This document shows positions 1 to 13,900 of a DNA stretch of 64,000 nucleotides, piece by piece. Within the stretch, counting starts at the first letter, position 1; the number at the start of each line of letters is the position of its first letter. Source of the DNA: Lethocerus indicus. Lineage: Eukaryota; Arthropoda; Insecta; Hemiptera; Belostomatidae. Where the stretch lies: NCBI GenBank assembly GCA_019843655.1, contig JACDQD010000002.1, positions 3,110,585-3,174,584 of the forward strand, in the 5' to 3' direction. Both the position numbers and the translations under genes were made by a program. The notes under the pieces were generated by a model, which was not told where the DNA came from, ran no database searches, and saw only the letters and a program-made list of their open reading frames with translations.

Positions 1-1021
1 CCACTTTCCTATTCAACCGCGCAACTCCCTTCAAATGCTTTTCAAAGTTAGACAGGATGCCTTGAGCGCAATAATTGAAATGGCACACGAGTAGATGTTA
101 AATACGTTTTGGAAACATTAGAAAGGGAATAGAGTCCATTGTCTATTGTGCAATTGAGACACCTGCGGGTAACTTCGGGCTGTTCACTGTTGGTTTACAG
201 TGGGACGAACGCGATATTAACGCTTAGCGTCTTCAACTCCAAACCAGCAACGGGTAAACTTTTCACGTTTCCGCTTCCATGTTTAATGAATCCTCGCCCC
301 TCCGCCGCCCTAAATATGCTCTCGTTCTGTATTCATGAAATATTTAATGAGATAACTCCCAAGTCTTGGCCAACTTGCAAACCGTTCTGTTTTTCTTTTC
401 AGAACTTTCAGAATTTAAACCGATTCTGAAATATTTTCACAGCCTAATCAGATTAATAGATGGGGCATAGTCTAATAATATATTTGAATTGTATAATACA
501 TATTTAAACTAAAAATACATATTTTACTTATATTCGATATTTTTAATTATAAATAACACACAAGACAAGAGTCTCATTGAAGTATTCCTCCCACAAACAC
601 ACAGTTTCTGACACACGATATCGTTCTACTAAGTCTTTAGTACTGCATCGTTTCTCATATAGTTCCGGGCACAGTAAGTCTTCATTTCATTTCCATTTTA
701 GGCGACAACATAACATTAGTTTGAAAGCGGTATTTGACTCAATCAAAACTGACAATAGTTAATTGTACACTCGTCAGTAACCCGCCGGCCTCTGTTTAAT
801 GACGCTTTTGGAGTCTGCACGTGCAAATTGGCCGTCGGTCATTACGCAAGAGGGGCATTTTATAACGCGAACATCGGGCGCGCAATGCGGACAATGAGAG
901 CTTGTTCGCAGCCGGTTTACAAAGGAGGCATTGTCCCCGGGGCCTTATATGACTGGGAGCCGACATTGAGAGGGTGCGGGGGGGCCGCCTGCACCACTGA
1001 ATTAGCACCGCTCGTTCCCCC

Positions 1022-1037
1022 CTCTCTCTCTCTCTCT
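1022..1037. repeat. (CT)n run
   Basis: A short perfect CT dinucleotide run in non-coding sequence. Confidence 0.8.
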
Positions 1038-1816
1038 TTACTAACTCAGTAACTAAACTTTACCTGGAGAGTAGTGAACACTCCCCCGCCCACTTTATGG
1101 ACTCCCCTATTCACTCCTCGACTCTAGAAACACTGCCTTTAATATTCTCAAGGCGACTGTCTAATAAATTGCTTTCGAATTTTTAAGGGTAAGAGCCAGA
1201 ATTTAACGCAAGAAGAATTAACATCTGGAGTTAGTCGGCTCCATTCGTAGCAGATTCAAAATTACAATCGGGGGAAACTTCACACAGCGACCGGAAACTC
1301 TTCAAAACACCCTTAAGTGTGTTGTAAAACTTCCTATTACATAACACAATATTAGTTGGATATTAACTGTTCTGGACGATTGATCATTTCGAAACTGTTT
1401 AGATTAATTGATGTAGTGTTATTAGTCGGGGCTATTTGAATAGAGAAAACCGAATTTTCAAATTGCTGAGTCAAATTTTGCAAGATACTTGTGAAACCAA
1501 ATTAACAATATTCGGCCACGATTCCGAAAGGGTGAGAGTTCTTCCATCCAGTTATCATATTTACAATAAAAAAATTACGCTGAAGGAGAGAAAGAACAAA
1601 CTATATATTAATATACTGGTATAATATTTCTTTTATAAAGGGTAATTTTGCATTATATTTGAATGAGTGTGCGGTATATATATGGTGCCATTTTTCCTCT
1701 CTTGACCCGAGCTTGTCTACACGTTGAAGGCAATCTCGGTTTGATTCCAACCATTTATTTTATTTAATTAATCGCGCCGGGCGCCCGACACGATTTTTAA
1801 GGAAATGGGAGAGTGG

Positions 1817-1831
1817 GAGAGAGAGAGAGAG
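1817..1831. repeat. (GA)n run
   Basis: A short perfect GA dinucleotide run in a longer purine-rich patch. Confidence 0.8.
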
Positions 1832-4800
1832 GGGAGCGAGGGTCATTTAACAATGCCAATTTTCGAACGTCCCGATCGAGCGTGTTGTCGGCAATTTATT
1901 TTCTTTAAGTCGGTTCCGTTCATTTACAGCGCTGTGTATTGATTGGCCCCGGCTTCCACCGCCCGGGGCGGTTCCAGTCGGTAAATCCGAACCGGCCTCA
2001 GGAGGTTCTCCGGCAGCCGGTTGGGCCCCGCCCCGGCCCGCGTCCCGCATTTACGGCCCGCAGCGTCCTCCACCCCAATCAGTCCAGACCGGCCCACTCA
2101 TCTCTACCACCCTTTCCTCCTTCTCCCGCAGAGAATCCACTCCACTAATCTGCCTACACAGGGCTTAACACTTCATCCTTAAGTTTGGGAAATGCTCGTC
2201 GGAAAGGGTACATAGAAATGAAACCTCTGAATTTGTTCCATCAACCTATTGGGCTAGCACCATCGGAAGTCATTAAACGTCATTAAAGTCATCAAAACAG
2301 TGAGGAGAAAAAAATGGACATTACCATGGTGAGAACGTCAGTGTCAAAACTGGTTTGCTAAAGATCGTTCGTGTTATTTTTCACTAAAAGACGTCGAGTT
2401 GAAGTGGGTGACGACTATAAGTCCATAATCGATACACTAGATATAGTAGTGCGAATGGGAAAAATGCACAAATATTTAGTTGCCAACCCAATACTTTGAT
2501 TTTAATTAAAGCTTAAAGCTTATAAATCCTGTTATTTTACAATTTTTACAATATTTACAAATATTGACAGGAAAACTTAACGCCGATTTTATTTCTTAAT
2601 TATTACATCGAAATAGACTAATTCCATTTCGGAATACGATGCATATTAAACTGTCGATTGCCCACGTCTAGCCACAGAGTTCAATTGCCGGATAGTCCGA
2701 TTCCTATCACAACACAACAAAAAAATTCGCCACAACAATTTCAACTAGAAATACAGTTTCTGTAGAGTTCTGAATTTTAAATTTCAGATACCCTGTTGTT
2801 GGCCCCCGAGCGTCGGAACCTTCTGTCTCCCGTGGGACCTTACACTTCGGTCGGTTAGTGAGACGTTCAAATGTGGGTTTTTGAATTTTTCCATGAAATA
2901 GTTTGCGGGCAAATAATTCAGCGACGAAAAACGTCGCAGGACATATGGTGATTTGATTTTCACTTTTAAGTCGACTTTAGTCACTGCCTTTAATGTTCGG
3001 TACACATCGGATTCCACAATAACGCTCGCATTTCGGCGCACCGCCGATTAAATCCGGAGTTTGTGTGATTACAAATTCTTCAATTTCCAAGGATAATTGA
3101 TCCGGTGCTTATTTATTAAATCATTTTAATTGAATCAATAACAATTGCTTATGGTACTGAGTATGTGGGTGTTTCTACAGTCAAATACTGCTTCGCTTCT
3201 AGGTTTACTTTGGCTGCAAGTGTGATGAGAGTCGGTAAAGAATTCGGGTTGCCGGTTGCGGTCATTTCGCCAAGCCAAAGCAGAATGCATAAAGCATGAG
3301 TTCATCGTCTTATCTCCATCGGCCGGTGGATTGGGGAGCGAGAAAAAGAAAAAACATAATCGGGGAGATTCTGGGATTAAATATTAATATAATTTTATCT
3401 TTCCGCTTAATGAACGTCTCTCCCCCACGGCGCCTATTCTAATCCTACCCGGTCCTGCATAATTACTTATGCACAGTGGGGGCGGCAGAAAGGGATTTCT
3501 GTTTTTCCTATATCTTCTTTCGCCCCTTCAGGCGTGTTTGCTCTTCCTTTCGGAAGAATTTCGCATTCCCTTTCAACGTTTCCCTCCTGAGCGACACTGA
3601 TGACGACGACGAACACGATCTCCTGGATAACTCTGATCCTCAGAACGAATTCTAAAAAACATTCCTTGACATATTGACGTGGTTATTGAAAAAATATATG
3701 TATATATTAGATTATAAAAATTATACAGATAGCTCAGTACCAAGTTATATCTATGTGACCCGATATTACGGATATTTGCTTTCATACTTTTCTAAAATTT
3801 CTTTAACGTAACGACGCAATTTTGCACTAAACTAAATAGTCTGAGCGAAATGAGAAGCGGGGAGTGATATTTCAAGGTGAAACAAAATCAGCATTCAGCC
3901 TTCTTTTGACTTACATAGGTCTTCCTAATTACACTACCTTTCATGACTGGTCAAGATTCACATGTAAAGAATTTATTTTATACGTGCCTCGCAGAAAGTA
4001 TCAGAGCTTTCATTTCGCGGGCCGCAGAGGCGCCGTCTCAGAGAGATAGAACGGAAAGAAAATTTATGAAGGAGTTGGCCATAAAGCATTAGCCGAGAAA
4101 TATGTTGAGCTCATGTGATGACTGAAAGCTTCCCTACTTTATCTTCCCTTCGAAACCAACGGCCCCCTTTTCTCCCACTTTAGTTCTCTCCCTCTTCTTC
4201 GACTGGCATCAAAACCTTTTCAGCTAAATGTAAAAGACGAGCCGGCTTAATGGTTGGCCTTAATGTGTATAAGTCAAACTCACAATCGTGGGCCTCCTTG
4301 TAGTCTTATTTTTTTTTCTTATTTTCTCTCCCTCTGCTCTCGTTTATTCTTCAACGACAACTCAAATAAATAACCCTACCCCCACTTTGAAACATTTAAT
4401 GCGTCCCACATCTCGTTTCATTATTAAAGGCAAGTCGGAAACAGAAAGTAACGTATATTTACATAAGACATTACTGAATATGTAATTATCCCTCAGATAT
4501 ACCTGAAAATATCCTACAGCGCATGTTTTATTCCACGAAGAGTATACCTCTCTTTAAAATTAACGCTAATAGAATAATATCAAAATTAATTAAATCAAAA
4601 GAACTGATAAGTAATTAGTTCTCATAAATAAGTAAGTACTCATAAATACGACTGAAAAAGAACTTTTCTATTATCCACTTCATCCTTATCGTAATGTCTT
4701 AACACAATCAAAAGAAAGGCGGTTTTTCAGCAACGGGGACTTCCATTTTTGTATTCCATTCATGGCTAAATAAGTACTTATCCACGGTACAAAGCCTTAA

Positions 4801-7155
4801 AGTTATATGCAGCAAGAAATTAGCGCTTTAAACGCGTTAGCGCTCGCTCCCAGAGTTCATTCTTCCGGGCCACTAGAGGAGAGCGATGGCAGAGCCACTC
4901 CTTCTACTTTGAATGGGAGGAGAACAATGTGTGTTTAACTGAGGGATCCCCGTCTCTTATTCTTCTTACATTTCCCTTCATAGTACTTCCATTTTAGCCT
5001 TTCCTGTTTCCTGTTCAAGTGACGGTTTCAATATCGGTAGTTTCATCTCGAAACTGTAACTTCTCGCTTATTTTGATATTTGAGCATAATTCGTGCTGGA
5101 ACACCCGAAACTGCGAGCGATGATGGGCTCGCCGAAACATTCGAGACAGGCCAATATTGCGTTAAGTTACTTTGGCGATCAACCGCATCCGAGCAGTTGT
5201 TACACTCCCCCCGGTAGCGTTAATTAATTTTCACCCCGAGGGAGATTAGACCGACCCCTATTTTGAATAAGGGACCGGAGAGAGTAGAATAATAAAAAAA
5301 AAACCCCGCCGCGTAGGATGGTGTGCAACGTTTCGGAATTGCTTTTTTCCCCCACAGGAGGCTTGCAATATTAAGTCGAACCCACCGCGGAGGCGGAGCT
5401 ACATTGACCGAAACGTCCTTATTTAAACCGAAACGTTCCCTTTATTATACCGCCTACTTCCAGTATAAACAGAGGCGTTAAATCCCCGAGGCAATATTTC
5501 CAGTCATATGAAAAACTGAATAAGAACTTGAACCTCCCCGCGTTGTTTCTCGATCCAGTGAGTGTATATTAGTTGACCATTTGTGAGAATGGTGGCCTAA
5601 TTTCAACATTTAGAAACCGAAGCATACAGCTTATGTTTTGGATATTTAAGAACCGAAGACTGACAGACGCAATAGAACGAATAGCTGATATGTACATGTT
5701 CAAAAGTTGACAATTTCAGTGCTTCCAGCGAAATGTTCTTGACCCCAGTGAAAAATACCATATACTTATACCACAACAGATATCTCCTTCAGATCACTCG
5801 AATAATTTAATGCCCTGTGTTAAATCGTACAACCATAATTGTGGATTATTTTAAATAGATAGAGTTGTTATTTCAATATAATTCCGTTTAAACTCGTATC
5901 GTTGAAATTAAATGTATCAGTTTGATACCGTTTGATGAGTATGGGTATAAAATTTAATATCACAGGCGGTTGCGTACGAAAGTGGCCATTAGATTGAGAT
6001 AAAGAGGGCCGGTGCCAGTAAATATAAATGATGGAAACCCTTCCAATTGAAAAACTCTCCTCTTGTCCTCCTTATTTATTCACGAAGCCGGGATTTCCAG
6101 CAAGTCAAAGTTGTAAACGCTCAGCTTAGGCCTCTTTTGCATGTAATGGATATTTAATCCGCTTTGATGCCGGATTCCAATTTATAAAAATAATGAGGAA
6201 GCCGAATGTATAAGAATGTATTTCGGTTAAATGTAACGAAGGGATTTCTAAAATGCGTGACGATATGTACGATAAATTAATATTATTCGAATTGATATCT
6301 CAGTCTTGTACTGTTTCGTTGCTATCAGTCTCCTTATTTATCCAAATGTCCGAACGGTTGTTTATGTCCTAGGAGGTTTGAACGTCGTTGTGTACGGATT
6401 GAATTTTAAACACATTCACTTTTAAGATTAAAAAAAAAATTATCCGCTATTTCAATGCCGAGAATACAATGGAGCATAAATATGGGACTCTTACTGGGGT
6501 TCAATATCCGTAGTAGTGGGGTTGAAATTCAGTCGTGCGGAACTCCACCAAACATATATTTCACAGTCGCTTTTACCCCTTTAGTCTATCCAATTCCGGA
6601 ACTCCAACGGTGGATGAAAGTCCCTTTCCAGCCAAGCGAAACTTAACAGAATCGTTCTAGGTTCGTGTTCCAACTCGTACGAATAGAGTTACGGTGATAT
6701 AAATAAATGGGGAAATTATTGTCATCGTTTTCGCTTTTAAACGCAGACTCGATAGGCGAGCGGAGAATTCAAAACAGATAATGTTGCGAAACTGTGTCAC
6801 TTTGTATCGATAATACTGTATCGCATTTCGTTTCACTGTATTTCGAATGTTTCAGCCTATCATTTCGTCATTATTCGCATCTAGCGAGGTCAGAGCGTAC
6901 CTGAGGTTCCAGATAACTAATTGTTTACAGCCATTAATAGAATTACTACTAGATTTAGTAGTATAATTGTATTATCGTGCTAAATGTCCTATAATTAACT
7001 TCCAGCGTTTTTTTTAACAAATTAAACTCGTAAATGGGATTTTTTCAGGTCGGGCACCTTTCGAAAACCGTCCGGGGGCCTTGATGAAAAAATATAATTC
7101 TTTTCCCCCCTTCATATTTTTCAAGTTTTTTTACCATTATCCGGTGGGCCTGCCG

Positions 7156-7369
7156 GTCGGTATTAATACGGCAGTCTGAGATATTAACCCGGTGCGTTGA
7201 GGTCCCAGTGGGCTCTCCCTGGACCGGACATTATGTCCGAGGGGCCGGGATTTAGGTCTCACCTGAGACGGGCCCCGCCCCCTTTGAGACCAATTAGAAG
7301 AATCCCCGACATGGGCTCTTCCCCTCTTAGGGCCCTGGAATATCCCTGGGCCTAGTTGAGGCCCGGGGG
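7156..7369. repeat. cluster of short palindromes
   Basis: Several dyads lie within about 210 bases. GTATTAATAC is at 7160-7169. CGGACAT and ATGTCCG face each other across one base at 7225-7239. GTCTCA and TGAGAC face each other across two bases at 7256-7269. A longer imperfect dyad spans about 7321-7370 and is centred on GGAATATCC. The block is GC-rich compared with its surroundings. Function is unknown; it could be the remnant of a structured repeat or a regulatory element. Confidence 0.5.
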
Positions 7370-8536
7370 ACTGCCGACCGACAAGGAAAATAAAGATAAA
7401 AAAAAGGGCCGGAAAAACGGACGGGATAAAATCTGGCGAGGGCAAATCCGCCCTAATTGTCTTCCCTTCCTGTTTCCCCCTTACCAAATAATAACGCCCC
7501 GTTTCCAAATCTCTACCGAATTTATTGGCCCGCCCTGTTACTCCGCAGGAACATTTTATGGTCGTTCCAGTCGAGTTTCGGATTAGAGTAACTTAGCGGA
7601 GCTGTCGGCGACACCTAAACGGACGGGTCCAAAGTAAAGTTTATGCCGAGAAAATTCTATAGTCGCATTATAAATATATATTATGGGCAGTGATATTGCC
7701 ATTCGATATGAGCAAATCTTAATTAATTTTTAAATGTAACAATTTGTTTACTCGTCGTCGAGCTCAGTACGAAAAAGTGTTCTGGGACTGATTCCATCTT
7801 TTCTAGCGTGGGCGAAATTAATTTCAAACAATTAGCAACGAATTTGTTTTAGAGCGGTGTTCGAGAAGGGCGGCGGGCGGGGTTCATTTTGTTCGGTAAT
7901 AATTAATTTGGGCCGAAAGTAGAGTGTAATGAACCGGCATTAGCCCGGGGTCAATTTAGCGTGAGGTCGCAACATTCGAAGAGTTGTGCCTGCCCGAACG
8001 TTTCCCATCGCGGGCCGAATTTAAAACGAAACAACCGTAATTACGCTCGGTCAAACACACGTAAAACGCGGACAGAACATTGTCTCTCAGCGGGCGAATT
8101 TTCAACAATTAAAGTTCACGATTCGCGCCATATATAGTTACAGATACAATCTTGTATTATATACTGAGGAATTAACCAAAATGCAGAGTGTTATCTACAA
8201 TTTATTCTCTTCATTTTCATGACGGTTAGGCTATAATAAAATATAACTAATATTACACTTAGTTTTTACGTATATTTGAATTTCTCGTTGAGGCCAACCG
8301 ATTGTGGCGTTGAATTATGTTGTGTCCGGTACCAACGGATTACAATTATTGATTAGGATTTGATCAGCCGCCGAATGAATCGAATAATTCCATTTATTAT
8401 TAATTCAAACGGGTAAACAAAATTAGGCGATAATTTTTCACTGGAAAAGGGTTTGAGTTAATGGGACGGGACGCGGACAATGTTGCCGGACAACGGTTTG
8501 GTGTTCTTCAATAATTCAGATTGGACAACGCGCCCA

Positions 8537-8573
8537 TTTTTTTTTTTTTTTTTACAAAAAGGGCCCCCCCCCC
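8537..8573. repeat. homopolymer pair: T17 then C10
   Basis: Seventeen T (8537-8553) are followed, after ten bases, by ten C (8564-8573). Such runs are unstable and prone to sequencing error, so the exact lengths should not be trusted. Confidence 0.8.
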
Positions 8574-10934
8574 TTCACTCATTCGCTCCTTCACTCTGGC
8601 TGGTGTATCCATTGCGGGAATATATTAAGGTTTGGACGTGACAACAGGAGCGGAAGGGGCCCCGGTCCTTGGGCCCACGGTAATTAATATTGCAGAGGCC
8701 CCACTCGGCCGCCAACAGAGTAATGGCGGGGAAACTCCTCTGTCCGCTGCAACGAGCAGGCCCACCAAATTAATGTTACAAAACTCAAACTGCCCTCAGC
8801 TCGATTCAAGTTTCCACCCCCCCCCCCACCCCACCAGTGTTAAAAATTGGGCTGGATTTCCCCAGACAGAAATCCATTCTGGCGAGCGTTTCATCCGGCT
8901 TAATTCGTCCGTTAATAATAGACGAAGTCTAATAAGGCCGGCTAATATGTGCAGCACACGTGGGCACAAATTGTTTTCTTAACAACGACCTACTATATAA
9001 AACAGAAACTATGTATGTGTATTTGTCCAGGGTTAGAACGCCTATTCTAGGTGTCCCATCGTAGTGATCTGGGTAATATCACAAGCTCCATGAGAGTGGG
9101 CAAACCGGCGGTTATTACATTCGTTCAATAAAATAGCTGGATTTAATAAGAGGACATTCCCATAATAGATGATCATTCTATTATAAACTATTATGAAATA
9201 CGAATCTGATACTAATCGCTGTAATTAGATTTATATTGGAAATCTATAGGCGTTGTAAATTTCGGCAGTTTTTCTCGCCGGTGGTCTCGAGCGGTCCATA
9301 GGAATTGGTTAATTAGCGGCGCCGCTTTGAAAATTTATTTTGGGTTCCGGTTTTTTTTTGCATTCTCCAGCACCCGGGCAAGCAATTAGGCCAGAAAATA
9401 CTGTACCGACCCCATTTCGCCTTTCAGCCTTCTCTCTGTATATATTTGCTGGGAAAATTTTCGAATCTGAGTTAATGGAAAATCCTGTAACATTGGTTTC
9501 CCTTACAGTGTTTACCAGTAGGGTATTCGAGGCGCGAGGTCAAGTCGATTCCTCAATTGAGAAAATTTAATTAGGATATTAGGCAAAAGAGTACTTTTTA
9601 CTTAGGTGGACTGACAAAAATTTTCATTTTTTTAATATTCTGTTATTCCAGAACTCAGTTATTTCAAATTCAAAGTGAGCTATCAAGTTTCAAGTAAATG
9701 AATGGATTTCATCCTATCAAATTTAAAAATGTATAATTTAAATTGTAACTTTTTATACGTCTAAATTTCCATAACTTTCAACCACTGGACACCGGAGAAT
9801 TGTCGCACTGTTATTATCATATTTATTTTAAGACCCGAGCACAATGTCATTATAAAATGGAACGAAAAAGTGGTAGAAATGGAGACGGGAAATTAAAAGG
9901 GAAGTATAAATTATAATTAAAAAATAACTTTGAATAGGATTTTATATTTCCCTCTATTTTTAATTATGTTAATAGTTGTTGGGAGAACTGGAAATCTGTA
10001 TTGGCACTTTGTGGGTAATTTGAAAGACGGGGGAAACTGTTTTGTCGATTTCTGGGGCAAGTAGTTTGGTGCTGCAGAGACTTAAAATTTCGCGTTCCTG
10101 GGTAAAGAAAATGCTTAATTTACATTCCAGGCAAAACACCACGGTTCTAGGAATTTATTCGCCGGAATTTTCGTTCTGACTGACCCTGTTTAAAGGGGTT
10201 TAAAAAAGGAGACTCTAATGAATTCTAGAACCAATTCATTAGTTCATTTCTGCCTTCAAACTGGCCTGCTGCTCTAAATGAAATGGTTTACAGTTTTGAT
10301 CGTGGGTCAAGACATAAGTTAAGGAAGAGGATTTCTCCTTATTACTATGGATTATTTTGCAACCTAAATTCTATACTTTGATTTTCTTAATTAAAATAAC
10401 CTATATTATTTATAAAAAGGAACTATCTATAATATAATTGACCTATTATATTTTTACGGGGTTAGTCCCTTGAATATTCTATCTATTTATCTCCGGAACT
10501 CCAACCCTTAAATATTCTTCGTTAATTCAATCGAAATATCCCTTATGAAATGGCCCGACCTCTAATTTAATCCGGCACCTCAACATATTTCGCCTTGGCA
10601 CCTTGGTTTTCCGGTCATTAGAGACGGTTTCTGAGTGAAGGGCAATTCTGACGCGTGGGTCGCTGCGTCAATTATAGCGCAAGTTTAATGAGCGACAGCT
10701 AATTAGCTGGCGGGGCATAGCGAGATTCACACCGCTGACTCGGCGCCACCAATTTGACCGGCCGAGGGGACGGACCTCGACGTAATTCGATATCGGGCCG
10801 CCCTCAGGATGTACCGTGTCCTCATCCGTGGATTTATTTGAAACGGGACGGTTAGCGCCGCCGACCGAAGCCTAACGCACACTTTAAGCCGGTGACGGTT
10901 ATATTGGAAGAAAGCGGAGAGATGGAGGGAGGCA

Positions 10935-10957
10935 GTGAGAGAGAGAGAGAGAGAGAG
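10935..10957. repeat. (GA)n microsatellite
   Basis: A near-perfect GA dinucleotide run inside a purine-rich stretch from about 10910 to 10977. Confidence 0.85.
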
Positions 10958-13900
10958 GGATGGAGAAAGAGAGATTGGACAAGCATACTATGGACATTGG
11001 GGTAAGCCGGTACGTCCCTCCGCTAATGGGATTAGGCGCTGCCAAACTGGCAACGGAGGTTCCCTGACTTGCATAGGTTATTTCTGACCAATTGGAAAAC
11101 CCACTTTAGTTACACCGCGACGAATCCTCAAACACATACGAGTTCACATCACGAGACACGAAGTTCACACTCATTGGCGACTTTGGTAATTCATCGAGTG
11201 TGGTGAAATGCGAATGTATTTACTTCGACGTTTATGTTTTAATACTATGATTTGCTACGGTGGCGAATTTGTTGGCTCCCGAAAGCTTTAGCCGAACGCT
11301 CGATGGCTGTCGAAAGAGCGGTGACAGTCCAGTGAAAGAACTGACAGCATGATCGATATCCGTCCTTACCTCACTAGTTCACTTTCGATCGGTAGAAACC
11401 GAAACGGGTTTAAATAAGAGAGCGGAGTCTGATAAACGCGAGATGAATTGCTTTTCGAATAAGCGCAGACTTCTAAACAAGTGTTTAATGTATACCTGAT
11501 TAATAAAAATAATTCGAATATTTACTTCAACAGGTAAATTAAGTGTTGTTAAAGAACTACGCATAAGTGTATGCGTAAATCGGGTAGACAAGAATTTTCT
11601 GTCCGAATGCAATTTAAATAACGTAAACATACAAATATTTGTACCGCATTTTAATCCCTATTTAACGTTTTAATTATTTTCGTTAAGTGTAATATAGATA
11701 TTGGACAAATACTTTCGATTCAAATTATAGCAATTTATGCCTTTAAATTGATTTTATTTTATGCGGTTAATTCCAGATTTAAATTCTCTTTTAATATATC
11801 ATTGAGGGAGAGCTCGAAAAAGGCGATATACGATTTGAGGCATTACTATTCCAACCGATTCTTCGCTTCGAGTGCAGACTTCAAAAATTGTGGACTTAAT
11901 TAAAATTGCCTTTCGCAAGAGCCGTTTGATACGGTGTCAATCTAATAAATAGGACGAGCTCGTGTTCGCCCTTTCGCCGGCCGCGAACACAAACAGACCG
12001 AATGAAAACGTTACCGCCCGATTGGTTCTTTTTCGCGGCGAATTTACGACACCGAGAAGAGAGCATTTTCCAGCAGAACTGGCCCACGTTGGCGGTAATA
12101 AGGAACGTCAAATATTTTGTAGAGGATTTCTGACTGTACGTGGCCGGAATATTTATACACGGACATTCAGTCCGGACAATATACTTTCTTTCTACTTTAC
12201 CGGCGCCCCGTACCGCCACCCCCACCCCCACCCATCCTAAAATGTCAAAAATAAAGATTACTTCCAGTAAGTAGGATAGAAATTTTGCGAAATTTGAACA
12301 CGACAAGAAAGACAAACTCAACAATCGAACGTAACGTGTAAGTACAATAGTTAACCTATTTCGGCGATAACTCAATTGTAAATTAAATTAAAGATAAAAA
12401 TTAAATCAATCGTGCACGGTTAACACAAGTAGGCATATTTATTCAATGATCATCCGTATCATTTTTGGACACTTGCACGTAAGTTGCAGGTGTTACTTTG
12501 GCTATGACATTGTTACGTTGATTGTACAGATCTCCTTACACCTAACTGTACTCAATACGTCAAAATGTCTCTCGTAATTATGAAGAGCAAGGATTTCCTC
12601 TCGTAATTAAAATTTTCCCCTTATAAAATCTATAAGGGAAGAAATATATATAGTCTATACATACTGACACAACGAGTGGGATAGGTTTATCACCCTGAAT
12701 TTTGTTGTTTTGTCTGCCGTTTCCTCTTCTTTGAATATTCCCGTCCAACAGCAATGAGGATATCATTTTGTAATGCATATTAATATATAAACTGAAGATC
12801 ATTAATCGCCCTGCGAAGACTGGCATTTATAGCAAGTTTTTAAATCTTAAGAAGTTGAACTGTCGGCCGATAATTTATAAGGGTGTAAAAGGGTGGAGTC
12901 TTAAAAATGTGTAGTTTAAAGGGCGCCGTCGTGCTTCGGGGCCCGCCGAGGGAGCTCAGTCGCTAATCGGGTGATGCGGCGATTAAAGTTTCCAGAGGAG
13001 GTAGAGAGCTTAAGCGACTCTGAGGGAGAGAAGACTTTAAGCCGGGGATGGGATGTTATCTGAGTGAACTTTAAACCGTGGTTGTGATGGGGGCTAAGTG
13101 TGGTGGCCGGCTCGGTGTTCCCTTCGAAACTTGTCCCAGGTGGGAAGAAGGCCCACACATGGCCTTACACGATGATACACGTGCTGTCCTAGAATAGCGC
13201 AGACTGACCTTTAGAACAATAAATCTACCGTTTCAAAATTCGTGCGTCGTTTCTCTGTCCCCGCAGGTTGGTCTCACTTTTTTTCCTATAGCCCAGTGTC
13301 CTTTTTCACCCGCCTCTACCTTTCCTTTTAGGTTGGCTTCAGAAACTTGAATTGTGAAAATAAACCTCGAAAATCGGCTTGCGTCCCCGTCGAAGCCGGC
13401 AGAAACAAGCAGTCAAAAACCTTTTACCTTTACCTAAAAATAATTTTTAGGACACGGACGAAGACTGTGATGAATCTCATGTGGGTTATTTTCCAAATCA
13501 TCCGATGAATTGGCATGATTTTATTACGTCTTAACCGCAGAACGTGTTCAGGTTAATAAAGAATATATAGAACTGGATTGACGAGTAAAAAGTTTAACAG
13601 ACAGTAGAGAGTGCTAGGTCGATATATATAATAATTGAGTTTAATCGCGCCAATAATCTAAATTAATTAGCGGTATTCCTTTGGTATTTATAAATATTTT
13701 TTAATAAAATAAAATAATAAATCTACAATCAGATCTATTCATTTAATATTTATAACTGTTTCCGGATAATATAGGATTATTGGAAGTTGAACTGCAACGT
13801 TTCGTGAAGAAACTAATTACTAACTGATACTATACCTTGTTAGGGAAACTTCCGTGTCTATTATACGGTTTGGTAGTTTCATATGCTCGGTACAATTTAA

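Noticed and set aside
4288..4485. Hydrophobic N-terminus (GLLVVLFFFLIF) as a possible signal-peptide exon for the macroglobulin gene
   Set aside because: The first codon is GTG, not ATG. The hydrophobic run comes from a T-rich tract, and I see no donor that fits the phase needed for exon 16976.
11896..12375. 159-codon open frame, - strand
   Set aside because: No recognisable domain and no codon or GC contrast with its flanks. A 92-codon + frame overlaps it. Most likely chance.
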